Assembly: GCF_000812565.1 (NCBI RefSeq)
Contig: NZ_JTAM01000006.1
Span: 205,174-269,173 of the forward strand
Length of the DNA stretch: 64,000 nucleotides
Source: Flammeovirga sp. OC4
Lineage (GTDB): Bacteria > Bacteroidota > Bacteroidia > Cytophagales > Flammeovirgaceae
Direction of reading: 5' to 3'
Below the pieces are notes generated by a model. It worked only from the letters and a program-made list of their open reading frames with translations. It searched no databases and was not told the DNA's origin. Below, piece after piece: positions 6,874 through 15,446 of this stretch. Numbering within the stretch: the first letter of the stretch is position 1; every line of letters begins with the position of its first letter. The position numbers were made by a program, and so were the translations under genes.

Positions 6874-9102
6874 ATGCGTTTTTTTATTCTCTTCATTTTA
6901 TTCATCTGCTATTCTTACTTTACTGAAGCTCAAATTAGCGTTACTGTAAAGGATAAAAGAAACTTACAGCCTATTCAGGCCGTATCGGTAATTAGTTTAA
7001 ACCAACAAAAAATTACGGAGAGTGATCATAATGGAAAATTTCAAATAGCCTCTCATTATGATAGCCTTTTTCTTGCACATTGGAATTATCAAACCATTTT
7101 GGTGAACCTAAATCATGATACTACGATTTATCTAATATCTAAGGTTGATACATTGGAAATGGTTGCTGTTGAAGGAAAAATATTAGAAGAAGAAAAAGCT
7201 ATTCAATTTTCAAGAAGTGAAATAGTAGATCTTTCACCTTCATTTCTTTCTTCGTTTAATTTAGAGAGAAATCTTCAAGTACTTCCCGGTGTAACGGTTA
7301 CTAATGATACACAATCGGGTTTATATGTTAGGGGAGGGCATAGAGGTGAAAGTAGAATTTTATTTAATAATATACCTCAGTATTCTTCCAATCACCTGTT
7401 TGGGTTGGCCAGTAATTATCAAGAAGATTTATTAAGAAAAGTATCATTTCATAAGGGCTATTTTCCTTCTGCAATGTACAATGGAGTGACAAGTTTTTTG
7501 ACAGTCGATGTTGATCAAGAAATCCCACAAAAGAGTGCATTGAAATTAGCATTAGGAACATTGAGTTCTGAAGCCTATGCAAAAATTAGAGTCAATGAGA
7601 AAACCAAAGTAGATTTAGGGTACCGAAGGGCTTATTTAGATTGGCTCGGAAGTTATTACAATGCGATCAAGAAAGAAGACTTGATTCCTATATATGGTTT
7701 TGATGATTTTAGTGTCAATATTGTAAGGAAAATGGATACTAATGACAAATTCAATGTAACCTACATTCTATCGCATGATAACATAAAATCATCTTTAAAT
7801 AATAATGCTATTAAAAGTGATTGGTCTGGTCAGACATTATCAATGAATTACTTGAAATTGTCTAACATAGGGGTTTGGGAGTTTTATTCAGGCTTCAATA
7901 GTAATCAATTTAATTTTATACATTCTTCAACATCAGAAACAGATACAACTTTAGCTCGTAATAATTTGAATAGTTATGTGCTAGGTATAAAACTTTTTCA
8001 GGATATAAATCCGAAACTGAAGTTAGAGTCTACTATTGAATACCAACAGGTCAGAGGTGATGTGAACAACGATTGGATTTCCACTTCTAGTGTTGATCGG
8101 ACTCTCAAAAATGATATTTCACAAATACATCAGCAAAATATCTCATCACATCTCTATTATCAGATAAACCGGTTTTTGGCTATTAATGGAGGGGTAAATG
8201 TCAATTATTATATCAGACAAAATTTTAGAGATTTACAGCTAGCCCCAAGGTTGTCTTTGAATTTTGAAATCCGTCATCATTCAGTCAATTTTTCTTATAA
8301 TAGAAGTTTTCAGAACATTCATTATCTCCCTTATATTGGTTTTGATATGCCAATAGATATGTGGGAATGGACGAATGAAACGCTTTCACCACTTCTATCA
8401 GATAATTTTCAGGTTGATTACAAAGTGAAAATTTTAGGTGAGTTGGCATTAAATATTGGACTATTTTATAATGATAAACGAAATGTAATAGACTATAAGG
8501 ATGGTTCTGATTATTTATATAATCCATGGGATCATGAGCAAATAACACAAGGAGTGGAGCACATCAGAGGTGCTGAGTTTGAAATTAAATCTACCTTTCT
8601 AAACACTCCAATCAGAGCGTCTTACACTTATTTGGAGTCGGAAAGGAGCAGTGATGAGATTCATAATGGTAATCCCTATCCAAATTCTTATTCTCCCCAA
8701 CATCAAATTACTTTAGCATTACATAAAAAAATCAATAAACGACTATCCTTGAACTGTAATTGGTATTATTCCACTGGACAAAGAATCACAATTCCTGAAT
8801 CATTCATCTTATCTACTCCATCCAATGAGCATACTTCATTTGTTGTACCTGTTTATGATCAGAGAAATAATTTTGAATTACCGCCTAGTCATAGAATGGA
8901 TGTCAGCATGAATTATTTCATTCCTATACGTTCCAATCAACTTCAGCTCACATTGAGTATTTTCAATATCTACAATAATAAAAATGCTTATTTTGTTAGT
9001 TTTGAAAAGGTGGAAAGAAACGATGAACCATCATTAATTCAAGGGCATAAAAAAGCACTCATACCATTTCTTCCCTCTTTTAAAATTACTTATCAGTTAT
9101 GA
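6874..9102 (+). CDS. TonB-dependent receptor with carboxypeptidase-like regulatory domain
   Basis: A 742-residue outer-membrane protein. A signal peptide (FFILFILFICYSYFTEA) is followed by a CarboxypepD_reg-like domain (about 20-95), a plug domain (about 130-225: LPGVTVTNDTQSGLYVRGGH, GESRILFNNIPQYSSNHLFG) and a beta-barrel with many aromatic-ended strands to the C-terminus. It is shorter than SusC proteins and has no SusD partner. Its partner is the DUF4249 lipoprotein, which overlaps it by 4 nt (ATGA). Such receptor/DUF4249 pairs occur widely in Bacteroidota; the cargo is not established, with metal or peptide uptake suggested for some. The start codon follows a terminator by 7 nt, so expression may need read-through of the previous unit. 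Confidence 0.87.
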   Translation: MRFFILFILFICYSYFTEAQISVTVKDKRNLQPIQAVSVISLNQQKITESDHNGKFQIASHYDSLFLAHWNYQTILVNLNHDTTIYLISKVDTLEMVAVEGKILEEEKAIQFSRSEIVDLSPSFLSSFNLERNLQVLPGVTVTNDTQSGLYVRGGHRGESRILFNNIPQYSSNHLFGLASNYQEDLLRKVSFHKGYFPSAMYNGVTSFLTVDVDQEIPQKSALKLALGTLSSEAYAKIRVNEKTKVDLGYRRAYLDWLGSYYNAIKKEDLIPIYGFDDFSVNIVRKMDTNDKFNVTYILSHDNIKSSLNNNAIKSDWSGQTLSMNYLKLSNIGVWEFYSGFNSNQFNFIHSSTSETDTTLARNNLNSYVLGIKLFQDINPKLKLESTIEYQQVRGDVNNDWISTSSVDRTLKNDISQIHQQNISSHLYYQINRFLAINGGVNVNYYIRQNFRDLQLAPRLSLNFEIRHHSVNFSYNRSFQNIHYLPYIGFDMPIDMWEWTNETLSPLLSDNFQVDYKVKILGELALNIGLFYNDKRNVIDYKDGSDYLYNPWDHEQITQGVEHIRGAEFEIKSTFLNTPIRASYTYLESERSSDEIHNGNPYPNSYSPQHQITLALHKKINKRLSLNCNWYYSTGQRITIPESFILSTPSNEHTSFVVPVYDQRNNFELPPSHRMDVSMNYFIPIRSNQLQLTLSIFNIYNNKNAYFVSFEKVERNDEPSLIQGHKKALIPFLPSFKITYQL

Positions 9103-9914
9103 AACAAATGCTTCTAATTTCAATTTTGTTGGTCTTTATGGGGTGTAGTTATGATGAAGAAATTATTGATATACCTATAAAAGAGAAACGGTTTTTGGCT
9201 ATTGAAGCTTATTTAACGAATAATCGAAAGATTGAAATGACTGTGATTCATAATATTTTACTGACTGATGAATTGGTTTTGAAGCCAGTTTGGTATGCAG
9301 ATGTGAATATCATGACAAACAAGAAGGATTATCCTCTGCTCAACCTTCCCTATACAAGAAGTTCAGATCAGCGATTTATTAACTATGTCTCTGCGAAAGA
9401 GGTGATGTTTGATAAAGGTGAAATTACACTTTCCATCAATTATAAAGATTCTCTTTTTCTAACTTCTGAAACAACAGTTTTATCCCCAATAAAATTAGAC
9501 TCAATCTATTTTGGTTCAGATCAACGCGTAGGGTTTTATTTTGAAAGAGGAGAGGATTCAGACTATTATAAAACGCTCGCTTATCTCTATGTCAGAGATT
9601 CAGTTTTAGTGTTTAGTAAGACACATTATGTCGGAAAGGAATTGAAAAGAGTTGAGATCAATGAAAAAATAGAGCGGTTGATAGAGGCAGACTCTTCGAG
9701 TTTTATTTTATCAAAAATTTCAAAAGATCATTATTTGTATGAACAGTCTGTTCGAAATGCCTATTTGGCAAATATAGAACCTACAGTAAAAGCCGATACG
9801 ATCTATTCTAATATTGAAAACGGGAAAGGCATTTTTACATTTTTTGCAAATGATACTATTAGTATAAACTATTCGGTGAAGGATTTGAAAAATCAGACCG
9901 TGACGCACAAGTAG
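9099..9914 (+). CDS. DUF4249 family lipoprotein
   Basis: A 271-residue lipoprotein (signal MKQMLLISILLVFMGC, lipobox FMGC, Cys16). The mature protein starts SYDEEIIDIPIKEKRFLAIEAYLTN, the usual opening of DUF4249, with predicted beta-rich segments (VWYADVNIMTNKKDYPLL, DKGEITLSINYKDSLFL). The ATGA overlap with the receptor gene shows translational coupling, so it is almost certainly a surface or periplasmic partner of that receptor. It is shorter than many DUF4249 members (about 270-400 residues). It converges with the minus-strand gene at 9917, with only 2 nt between the two stop codons and no terminator hairpin. Confidence 0.82.
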   Translation: MKQMLLISILLVFMGCSYDEEIIDIPIKEKRFLAIEAYLTNNRKIEMTVIHNILLTDELVLKPVWYADVNIMTNKKDYPLLNLPYTRSSDQRFINYVSAKEVMFDKGEITLSINYKDSLFLTSETTVLSPIKLDSIYFGSDQRVGFYFERGEDSDYYKTLAYLYVRDSVLVFSKTHYVGKELKRVEINEKIERLIEADSSSFILSKISKDHYLYEQSVRNAYLANIEPTVKADTIYSNIENGKGIFTFFANDTISINYSVKDLKNQTVTHK

Positions 9915-9916
9915 GT

Positions 9917-10132
9917 TTAACCGCACCCACAGCTGTCATTTCCATTCCCACAGCAACTTTTTGAAGACTTGCATCCAACTTTCATTACTCCCATCACAAT
10001 ACTAAGAAAAGCCCCAATCACTATGCCTACAATATCATTATCCATTAATGATGGAATGAGAATGGCAATACCCAATACTAACCATAGTATCCTTGTGATA
10101 GGCCAATTGTGTTTCAAAGATTCAATATTCAT
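9917..10132 (-). CDS. Small membrane protein with Cys-rich C-terminal tail
   Basis: A 71-residue protein with two hydrophobic segments (ITRILWLVLGIAILIPSLM and VGIVIGAFLSIVMGVMKVG) and a tail containing six Cys (GCKSSKSCCGNGNDSCGCG). The tail could bind metal or be a thiol switch. It overlaps the upstream DUF6132 gene by 4 nt, so the two are translationally coupled. In other Bacteroidota, DUF6132 genes travel with rhodanese, thioredoxin-like and YeeE/permease genes linked to sulfur or thiol metabolism; a similar role is inference here. Confidence 0.75.
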   Translation of the reverse strand: MNIESLKHNWPITRILWLVLGIAILIPSLMDNDIVGIVIGAFLSIVMGVMKVGCKSSKSCCGNGNDSCGCG

Positions 10133-10320
10133 TTTTCCTTTTTAAAAAAATCAGTAATTAATACTCCCATTACGCTTCCATATAATGTACTGTTGATGGG
10201 CTGAGAAGTGATAGCACAAGTACCGGTTATACATCCAATTTGACTATAATAAAGATAACCTAAAACTGCACCGACTACTAAGCCGATCAAGTGAAATTTG
10301 TATGCTTGGAGTAATTTCAT
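10129..10320 (-). CDS. DUF6132 family membrane protein
   Basis: A 63-residue membrane protein. One hydrophobic segment (HLIGLVVGAVLGYLYY) is followed by IGCITGTCAITSQPINSTLYGSVMGVL: the paired Cys of GCxxGtCaItS-P and the final TLYGxxxG segment define DUF6132. The two conserved Cys at the membrane edge suggest redox or metal chemistry. It is the first gene of a two-gene unit. A TAACTTTA -7-like box (10338-10345) and a Crp/Fnr-like palindrome (10367-10380) precede it on the same strand. Confidence 0.8.
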   Translation of the reverse strand: MKLLQAYKFHLIGLVVGAVLGYLYYSQIGCITGTCAITSQPINSTLYGSVMGVLITDFFKKEK

Positions 10321-10337
10321 GTTGTTTTCTTTTTTTG

Positions 10338-10380
10338 TAAAGTTACGTTTTTGAATGGCATATTATGTAACATGTGTTAC
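10338..10380 (-). promoter_or_regulatory. Promoter and Crp/Fnr-like palindrome of the DUF6132 unit
   Basis: On the minus strand the box TAACTTTA (10338-10345, one mismatch to TAnnTTTG) lies 32 bp from the centre of the palindrome GTAACA-TG-TGTTAC (10367-10380). The spacing equals that of the palindrome/promoter pair at 3963-4007 (33 bp), suggesting the same class of activator. Confidence 0.5.
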
Positions 10381-10523
10381 GTAAGTCTTAAGTTAAATGT
10401 TTTTGTTGATAAGAAATGAGATCTAAACCTTGAATAATTGGTATAAGGTTGTTAATAAATGCAAGTAATTATTATCTGTTAGTTTTTAATCAGTTTTTGA
10501 TAGGGTGATGTGATCAATGTTAT

Positions 10524-10675
10524 TACCTTTGTAAAGTAGTCAAGATAGTAGTAAGCAAATGACTTTAATCCATTAATTAAAGCATTGCGTAGTTTATTTC
10601 TATTGAAGATAGATATAGATTACAAACAATTAAAAATGAGGAAATGCAGCCCGCAATTTGTGGGCTGTTTTTTTT
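10524..10675 (+). ncRNA. Candidate small non-coding RNA with promoter and terminator
   Basis: A -7 box TACCTTTG lies at 10524-10531, predicting a start near 10537; no well-spaced -33 TTG is seen. The body forms a hairpin CTTTAAT (10563-10569) / ATTAAAG (10576-10582), extended by GCAA-TG / CATTGC, and a smaller hairpin TCTAT / ATAGA (10599-10613). It ends in a strong terminator, GCAGCCCGCA / TGTGGGCTGT plus eight T (10646-10675). There is no open reading frame longer than a few codons before the terminator, and no plus-strand gene upstream for this terminator to serve. A transcript of about 140 nt is predicted. I do not recognise a known RNA family. Confidence 0.5.
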
Positions 10676-10685
10676 ATGTAAAAAA

Positions 10686-10717
10686 TTAGGAAAGCAAGAC
10701 GAATCTTACTTTCCTAA
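10686..10717 (-). terminator. Terminator of the M13 peptidase gene
   Basis: Inverted repeat TTAGGAAAG-n-AAGA (from 10686) with TCTT-n-CTTTCCTAA (to 10717). On the minus strand it is followed by TTTTTT, 58 bp beyond the M13 stop codon. Confidence 0.75.
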
Positions 10718-10774
10718 AATTGAGTTGTTGATTAATGAGTAATGTAAAACACATTATTCATACCTCTAAGATGT

Positions 10775-12829
10775 TTACCAAACCTTAGCTCTCTCAGCAG
10801 GGGCAACATACATAGAATCACCTTCTACAATATTGAATGCCGTATAGAACGGATCAAAATCTGATAATGGACCTACAGCTCTGTATTGACCTGGAGAGTG
10901 AGGATCTGTTTGAATCTGCGTTCTTAGCGCTTCTTCTCTAGATTTTGTTCTCCAGATAGTAGCCCATGAAAGGAAGAAACGTTGCTCAGGTGTGAAACCA
11001 TCAATGTTACCTGGCTTTTCAGGTAATAATGATAAATAACGTTGTAAACCATCATACGCAACAGCAACACCGCCAAGGTCAGCAATGTTTTCTCCCAATG
11101 TAAGTTCACCGTTGATGTGTAAACCTTCAATTGGCTCATAACCATTGTATTGTTGAATTACCATTTCCGCTTTTCCTTTGAAAGCAGTATCATCGTTTTC
11201 AGTCCACCAGTCTTTCATTTCACCATGAGCATCAAAACGACGTCCTGAATCATCAAAACCATGAGAAATTTCGTGACCAATAACAGCACCAATACCACCG
11301 TAGTTTACAGCTTCATCTGCTTGGTAGTTATAGAAAGGAGGTTGTAAGATAGCGGCAGGGAATACAATCTCATTGTACAATGGGTGGTAGTAAGCATTTA
11401 CTGTTTGAGGAGTCATACCCCATTTAGTTTTGTCAACCGGCTTACCGTATTCCTTCATGTTTTTCACAAATTCTAATTTGCTACTGTTCACGATATTTTG
11501 GAAGTAAGTATCTTTTGAAACTTCAAGATCTTCATACGTTTCCCACTTGTCAGGGTAGCCAATTTTCACATTGAACGCCTCTAGTTTAGTAAGTGCTTTT
11601 TCTTTTGTTTCTGGAGTCATCCAATCCACTCCCTTAATACGCTTTGCAAAAGCTTCTTTGATATTGGCTACCATTTTATCCGCTTTTTGCTTCGCTTCCT
11701 CAGGGAATACCTCTTGAACATAAAGTTTACCCACGGCAAAACCAACAAGACCGTTTGTTGTACCTAATACACGCTTCCAACGAGGACGGTTTTCTTCTAA
11801 ACCTCTCATTTTCTTACCATAGAAGTCGAAACTTTCATCAACAAATTGACTGCTTAAATAAGGAGCTGCTTCGTGAACTAAGTGCCATTTTAAATACAAT
11901 TGGATAGTTTCCAATGATGTATTCTCAATCATATTATCCAACTCCTCAAAGTACGGAGGATGGGTAACGATTACATTTTCAGTAGCGACATTGATGTCTT
12001 TTAAGTATTGAGTCCAGTCAATAGTCTTACAAATTTTTTGAAGATCCGCTACTGTATAAGGGTTATACATTCTTCGAGGATCTCTTGATTCAACTGGAGT
12101 AAGGTTGAATTCCGCTAAAGTATTTTCGAACTCAAATACTTGTTGTGCTGCCTTTTCTGCATTAGGAATAGTCAATAAGTCAAACATGTTAGCGATATGT
12201 TGTACATATTGTTCTCTAGTTGCTTTTGATGCAGAATCTTGCTTTGTATAATAATCCTTGTTTGGAAGACCTAGACCACTATAACCAATATAGAAAGATT
12301 GGATTTCACTGTTTTTTAAGTCTTGGAATACGCTTGGCCCAAAAATAACACCTGTTTGTGACTTGTGTAATTCCGTCAAGACTGCTTGAAGGCCCTCTTT
12401 AGATTTCAATCCATCAACAAGTGCCATGTATGGAGCAAGAGGTTGTGCACCCAACTTCTCAATAGTAGTAGAGTCCATACCACTTTTGTAAACATAAACA
12501 GCTTTCATTTCGTCGCTGCCTTCTTTTAGTTTACCTGAAGCGATAGCATTGTTTAGTACATCAAGTGTTGCTTTTTCATTACGCTCACGTAATTCATCAA
12601 AGCTACCCCATCTGCCTCTGTCAGCAGGAATAGTCGCTTTTTTCATCCAACCCCCGTTGGCATAAGTGTAGAAGTTTTGACCTGGTTTGATAGAAGTGTC
12701 CATGTTCGAAAGGTCAAGTGCTTTTTCAGCTGTTACTTCATCTTTAGCAGTTTGATTACCACAAGAAGTACACAACAAAGAACTCACACCTAGCGTGACA
12801 CTAAGAGCTTTTGTTAATAGAGTTTTCAT
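10775..12829 (-). CDS. M13 family zinc metallopeptidase (neprilysin/PepO-like) lipoprotein
   Basis: A 684-residue endopeptidase of family M13. The N-terminus is a lipoprotein signal (VTLGVSSLLCTSC). The mature start DLSNMDTSIKPGQNFYTYANGGW is the family's typical PxxDFYxYvNGgW motif. The catalytic region near residues 515-530 has VIGHEISHGFDDSG (zinc site HExxH), and GENIADLGG supplies the third ligand Glu. NAYYHPLYNEIVFPAAILQPPFY is the substrate-binding stretch, and the protein ends in the conserved CxVW-like AKVW without the cysteine, as in many bacterial members. It probably degrades peptides in the periplasm or at the surface. It is monocistronic, with a TACATTTG -7 box (minus strand, 12861-12868) and a terminator at 10686-10717. 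Confidence 0.95.
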   Translation of the reverse strand: MKTLLTKALSVTLGVSSLLCTSCGNQTAKDEVTAEKALDLSNMDTSIKPGQNFYTYANGGWMKKATIPADRGRWGSFDELRERNEKATLDVLNNAIASGKLKEGSDEMKAVYVYKSGMDSTTIEKLGAQPLAPYMALVDGLKSKEGLQAVLTELHKSQTGVIFGPSVFQDLKNSEIQSFYIGYSGLGLPNKDYYTKQDSASKATREQYVQHIANMFDLLTIPNAEKAAQQVFEFENTLAEFNLTPVESRDPRRMYNPYTVADLQKICKTIDWTQYLKDINVATENVIVTHPPYFEELDNMIENTSLETIQLYLKWHLVHEAAPYLSSQFVDESFDFYGKKMRGLEENRPRWKRVLGTTNGLVGFAVGKLYVQEVFPEEAKQKADKMVANIKEAFAKRIKGVDWMTPETKEKALTKLEAFNVKIGYPDKWETYEDLEVSKDTYFQNIVNSSKLEFVKNMKEYGKPVDKTKWGMTPQTVNAYYHPLYNEIVFPAAILQPPFYNYQADEAVNYGGIGAVIGHEISHGFDDSGRRFDAHGEMKDWWTENDDTAFKGKAEMVIQQYNGYEPIEGLHINGELTLGENIADLGGVAVAYDGLQRYLSLLPEKPGNIDGFTPEQRFFLSWATIWRTKSREEALRTQIQTDPHSPGQYRAVGPLSDFDPFYTAFNIVEGDSMYVAPAERAKVW

Positions 12830-12860
12830 TCTAATGATTTATATTTCAATGTTTGTTTAG

Positions 12861-12868
12861 CAAATGTA
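12861..12868 (-). promoter_or_regulatory. -7 box (TACATTTG) of the M13 peptidase gene
   Basis: Reads TACATTTG on the minus strand, 32 bp before the ATG. The rest of the divergent region 12870-13303 holds a possible plus-strand TATTTTTG box at 13113-13120 for the SulP gene, which would give it a leader of about 180 nt. I see no gene in it. Confidence 0.45.
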
Positions 12869-13303
12869 TAATAAAATTTTATACGAAAAAGCTTAAAAAC
12901 CAATATCAACAAACTATTTGTTTAAACAAATACATGAAAAAGTCGTATTTTTTGATAATATTGTTAAACAACACATATGTTTCTTCAACCAATAAACATT
13001 TGTATATAAATTGATTAAGTACTAAGTCAGAAATATCTTACAGTTAATTCTTATTTATTTTTTGTCGCAGTGCTTAAGTAACAGGATAAAGATGATCGGT
13101 TGTTTTAGATTTTATTTTTGAACCGAATCATGAGTATTGAGAAGCACAACTATTCACTATAACCAAATAAAAAGGTAGGTACGAAATTTTAAGACGAAAT
13201 AGCACAACTTTCTCCTGTTAATATTAGGTAGGTAGGCATAATACTCGCTAAAAACGACGGATATTTTTGATCTGCCTGTTTTCACAATCCTTATACTAAC
13301 ATT

Positions 13304-14875
13304 ATGAATCAATCATCAAATTTTTTTTCAAACTTAAGGTATGACCTTCCTGCAAGTATAGTGGTGTTCCTAGTTGCTATGCCGTTGTGTTTAGGGATTG
13401 CCTTGGCTTCAGGAGCTCCTCTTTTTTCAGGAATTATTGCCGGTATTGTTGGAGGTATCATTGTTTCATTGGTAAGTGGCTCCTCATTGGGTGTAAGTGG
13501 CCCAGCAGCTGGTTTAGCTGTGATTGTTCTCAATGCGATTCACGATCTAGGTACATTTGAGACTTTTTTGTTAGCAGTAGTTTTCGCAGGTGTTTTTCAA
13601 ATCATTTTGGGTTTACTCAAAGCTGGCGTCATTGGTTATTATTTTCCTTCTTCAGTAATCAAAGGCATGTTGAGTGGTATCGGTTTGATTATTTTCTTAA
13701 AACAAATACCACATGCTTTGGGATATGACGAAGATCCTGAAGGAGATTTCTCTTTCTTCCAAGTTGATGGGCATAACACTTTTAGTGAATTGTTCTATAT
13801 GTTTGAGGCCATCACTCCAGGAGCAGTGATTATATCCATTGTCTCTCTCACAATTTTAATACTATGGGAAAGACCAATTATCAAAAAAACAATGTTGGCT
13901 AGAGTGCCGGGTCCACTAATTGCCGTTGGCTTAGGAGTAGTTTTGAATGTGCTTTTCGATGACATTCCAGTGTTGGATATTGAAAAAGAGCATTTAGTAG
14001 CATTACCTGTAGCTGATAGTTTAACGGACTTCTTCGGACAGTTTACCACACCAGATTTTTCTCAATTAGCCAACACTCAAGTTTATATTGTAGCATTGAC
14101 CCTCGCCATCGTTGGGAGTTTAGAAACACTACTTTCCGTAGAAGCGACAGACAAGTTGGATCCACAAAAAAGAGTCACACCAACCAACCGTGAATTAATT
14201 GCTCAAGGAACTGGTAATATTGTTTCAGGATTAATAGGAGGACTTCCAATCACTCAAGTAATTGTTCGAAGTTCAGCCAATATTCAAACGGGAGGTAGAA
14301 CCAAAGCATCCGCTTTTCTACATGGTATTTTCTTACTGATATGTGTGATGGGTATCCCGAAGATTTTAAACCTTATTCCTTTAGCTTGTTTGGCTTCTAT
14401 ACTTTTAGTGATTGGTTATAAACTGACCAACCCTAAGCAATTTATTGAGCTTTATAGAAAGGATTTTTCTCTCTTCTTACCTTTTGTAGTGACGGTAGTT
14501 GGTATTGTGTTTACAGATTTATTGAAGGGGATCGGGCTAGGTATGGTTGTAGGTGTCATTCATATTTTATGGAATAACTTTAAAATTCCGTATCACCTTG
14601 ATCCAAACTATTTGAATAGTGAGGAACCAATTCATATACAACTAGCAGAAGATGTAAGCTTCTTGAATAAGGCTAGTATTCTTAGAACTTTGAAGAATAT
14701 GCCTAATGATAGCGAAGTAATTATTGATGCCACAAAGAACCATTCTATGCACCCTGATGTCATGGAAATCATTGAAGACTTCAAGAAAAATGCTCTCACT
14801 AGAAATATAAAAGTGAAATTAATTGGTTTTGAAGATCAAAATAACTCTCAAGAGACCAGAGAAGAAATTCATTAA
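13304..14875 (+). CDS. SulP family anion transporter with STAS domain
   Basis: A 523-residue inner-membrane protein of the SLC26/SulP family. The N-terminal transport domain begins with DLPASIVVFLVAMPLCLGIALASGAPL and contains SGSSLGVSGPAAGLAVIV, GLIGGLPITQVIVRSSANIQTGGRTK and about 10-14 hydrophobic segments. The C-terminal 90 residues (IHIQLAEDVSFLNKASILRTL, EVIIDATKNHSMHPDVMEII) are a cytoplasmic STAS domain. The signature is that of the bicarbonate/sulfate SulP branch frequent in marine Bacteroidota; bicarbonate (BicA-like, sodium-dependent) is as likely as sulfate. It stands alone: no carbonic anhydrase gene is adjacent. Confidence 0.9.
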   Translation: MNQSSNFFSNLRYDLPASIVVFLVAMPLCLGIALASGAPLFSGIIAGIVGGIIVSLVSGSSLGVSGPAAGLAVIVLNAIHDLGTFETFLLAVVFAGVFQIILGLLKAGVIGYYFPSSVIKGMLSGIGLIIFLKQIPHALGYDEDPEGDFSFFQVDGHNTFSELFYMFEAITPGAVIISIVSLTILILWERPIIKKTMLARVPGPLIAVGLGVVLNVLFDDIPVLDIEKEHLVALPVADSLTDFFGQFTTPDFSQLANTQVYIVALTLAIVGSLETLLSVEATDKLDPQKRVTPTNRELIAQGTGNIVSGLIGGLPITQVIVRSSANIQTGGRTKASAFLHGIFLLICVMGIPKILNLIPLACLASILLVIGYKLTNPKQFIELYRKDFSLFLPFVVTVVGIVFTDLLKGIGLGMVVGVIHILWNNFKIPYHLDPNYLNSEEPIHIQLAEDVSFLNKASILRTLKNMPNDSEVIIDATKNHSMHPDVMEIIEDFKKNALTRNIKVKLIGFEDQNNSQETREEIH

Positions 14876-15060
14876 TTCATTTTTCCTTATTAAACGCTAA
14901 AAGAGGTGCTATTTTTAAATGATAGTCTGTCTTTTTTTTAGATGATAAAAGTGCGTTTATTTGCTATTAGAGGCTGTTGGTGGTGTTTATTTATAAAGTG
15001 GTACCTGAATAAACGTAAGTAGAACGATTAAAGGTAATTTAATGCTTAAGATTGTAATGT

Positions 15061-15346
15061 CATGTAAATATGAAAATGAATAAATCAAATTAAAACACTA
15101 TCAGAAGTAGCAAAACTACTTAAGATGGTTATTACAATTCATTATACTACTTCGGTTAATTGGACACATTGTATTAACCGAATCTTCCTGGAAATATGAA
15201 AATGAAAATGGTTATAGATTGCTTCTCATAATTATTGTTTTGAATAATTATTAAGAAGCAGAACAGAACAGATACTTGGTAAAAAGAATGTAGAACAATG
15301 AAAAATTGTTAGAGGAAAAAAAGAGATCTCATAGGTCTCTTTTTTT
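15061..15346 (+). ncRNA. Candidate structured non-coding RNA ending in a terminator
   Basis: The 570-bp gap between SulP and the next gene contains an ordered series of hairpins on the plus strand: AAGTAG/CTACTT (15105-15121); TTCGGTTAAT/ATTAACCGAA, a perfect 10-bp stem (15151-15182); GCTTCT-n-ATAATTATT / AATAATTAT-n-AGAAGC (15221-15259); and a terminator AGAGATC/GGTCTCT plus seven T (15315-15346). A 15-nt direct repeat, AAATATGAAAATGAA, occurs at 15066 and again at 15192. The longest reading frame inside is about 11 codons. The terminator is 440 bp beyond the SulP stop, so this is either an independent RNA or a long structured 3' region. The 5' end is uncertain; I see no clean promoter. Confidence 0.45.
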
Positions 15347-15446
15347 GTGGATAAGTATTTAATTTGAAGTAAATATTTTACTGATTTAGTTATTTTACCT
15401 TGATAATTGGATTAACTTTAATCAGGTCATTGAATAAATTTACAAT

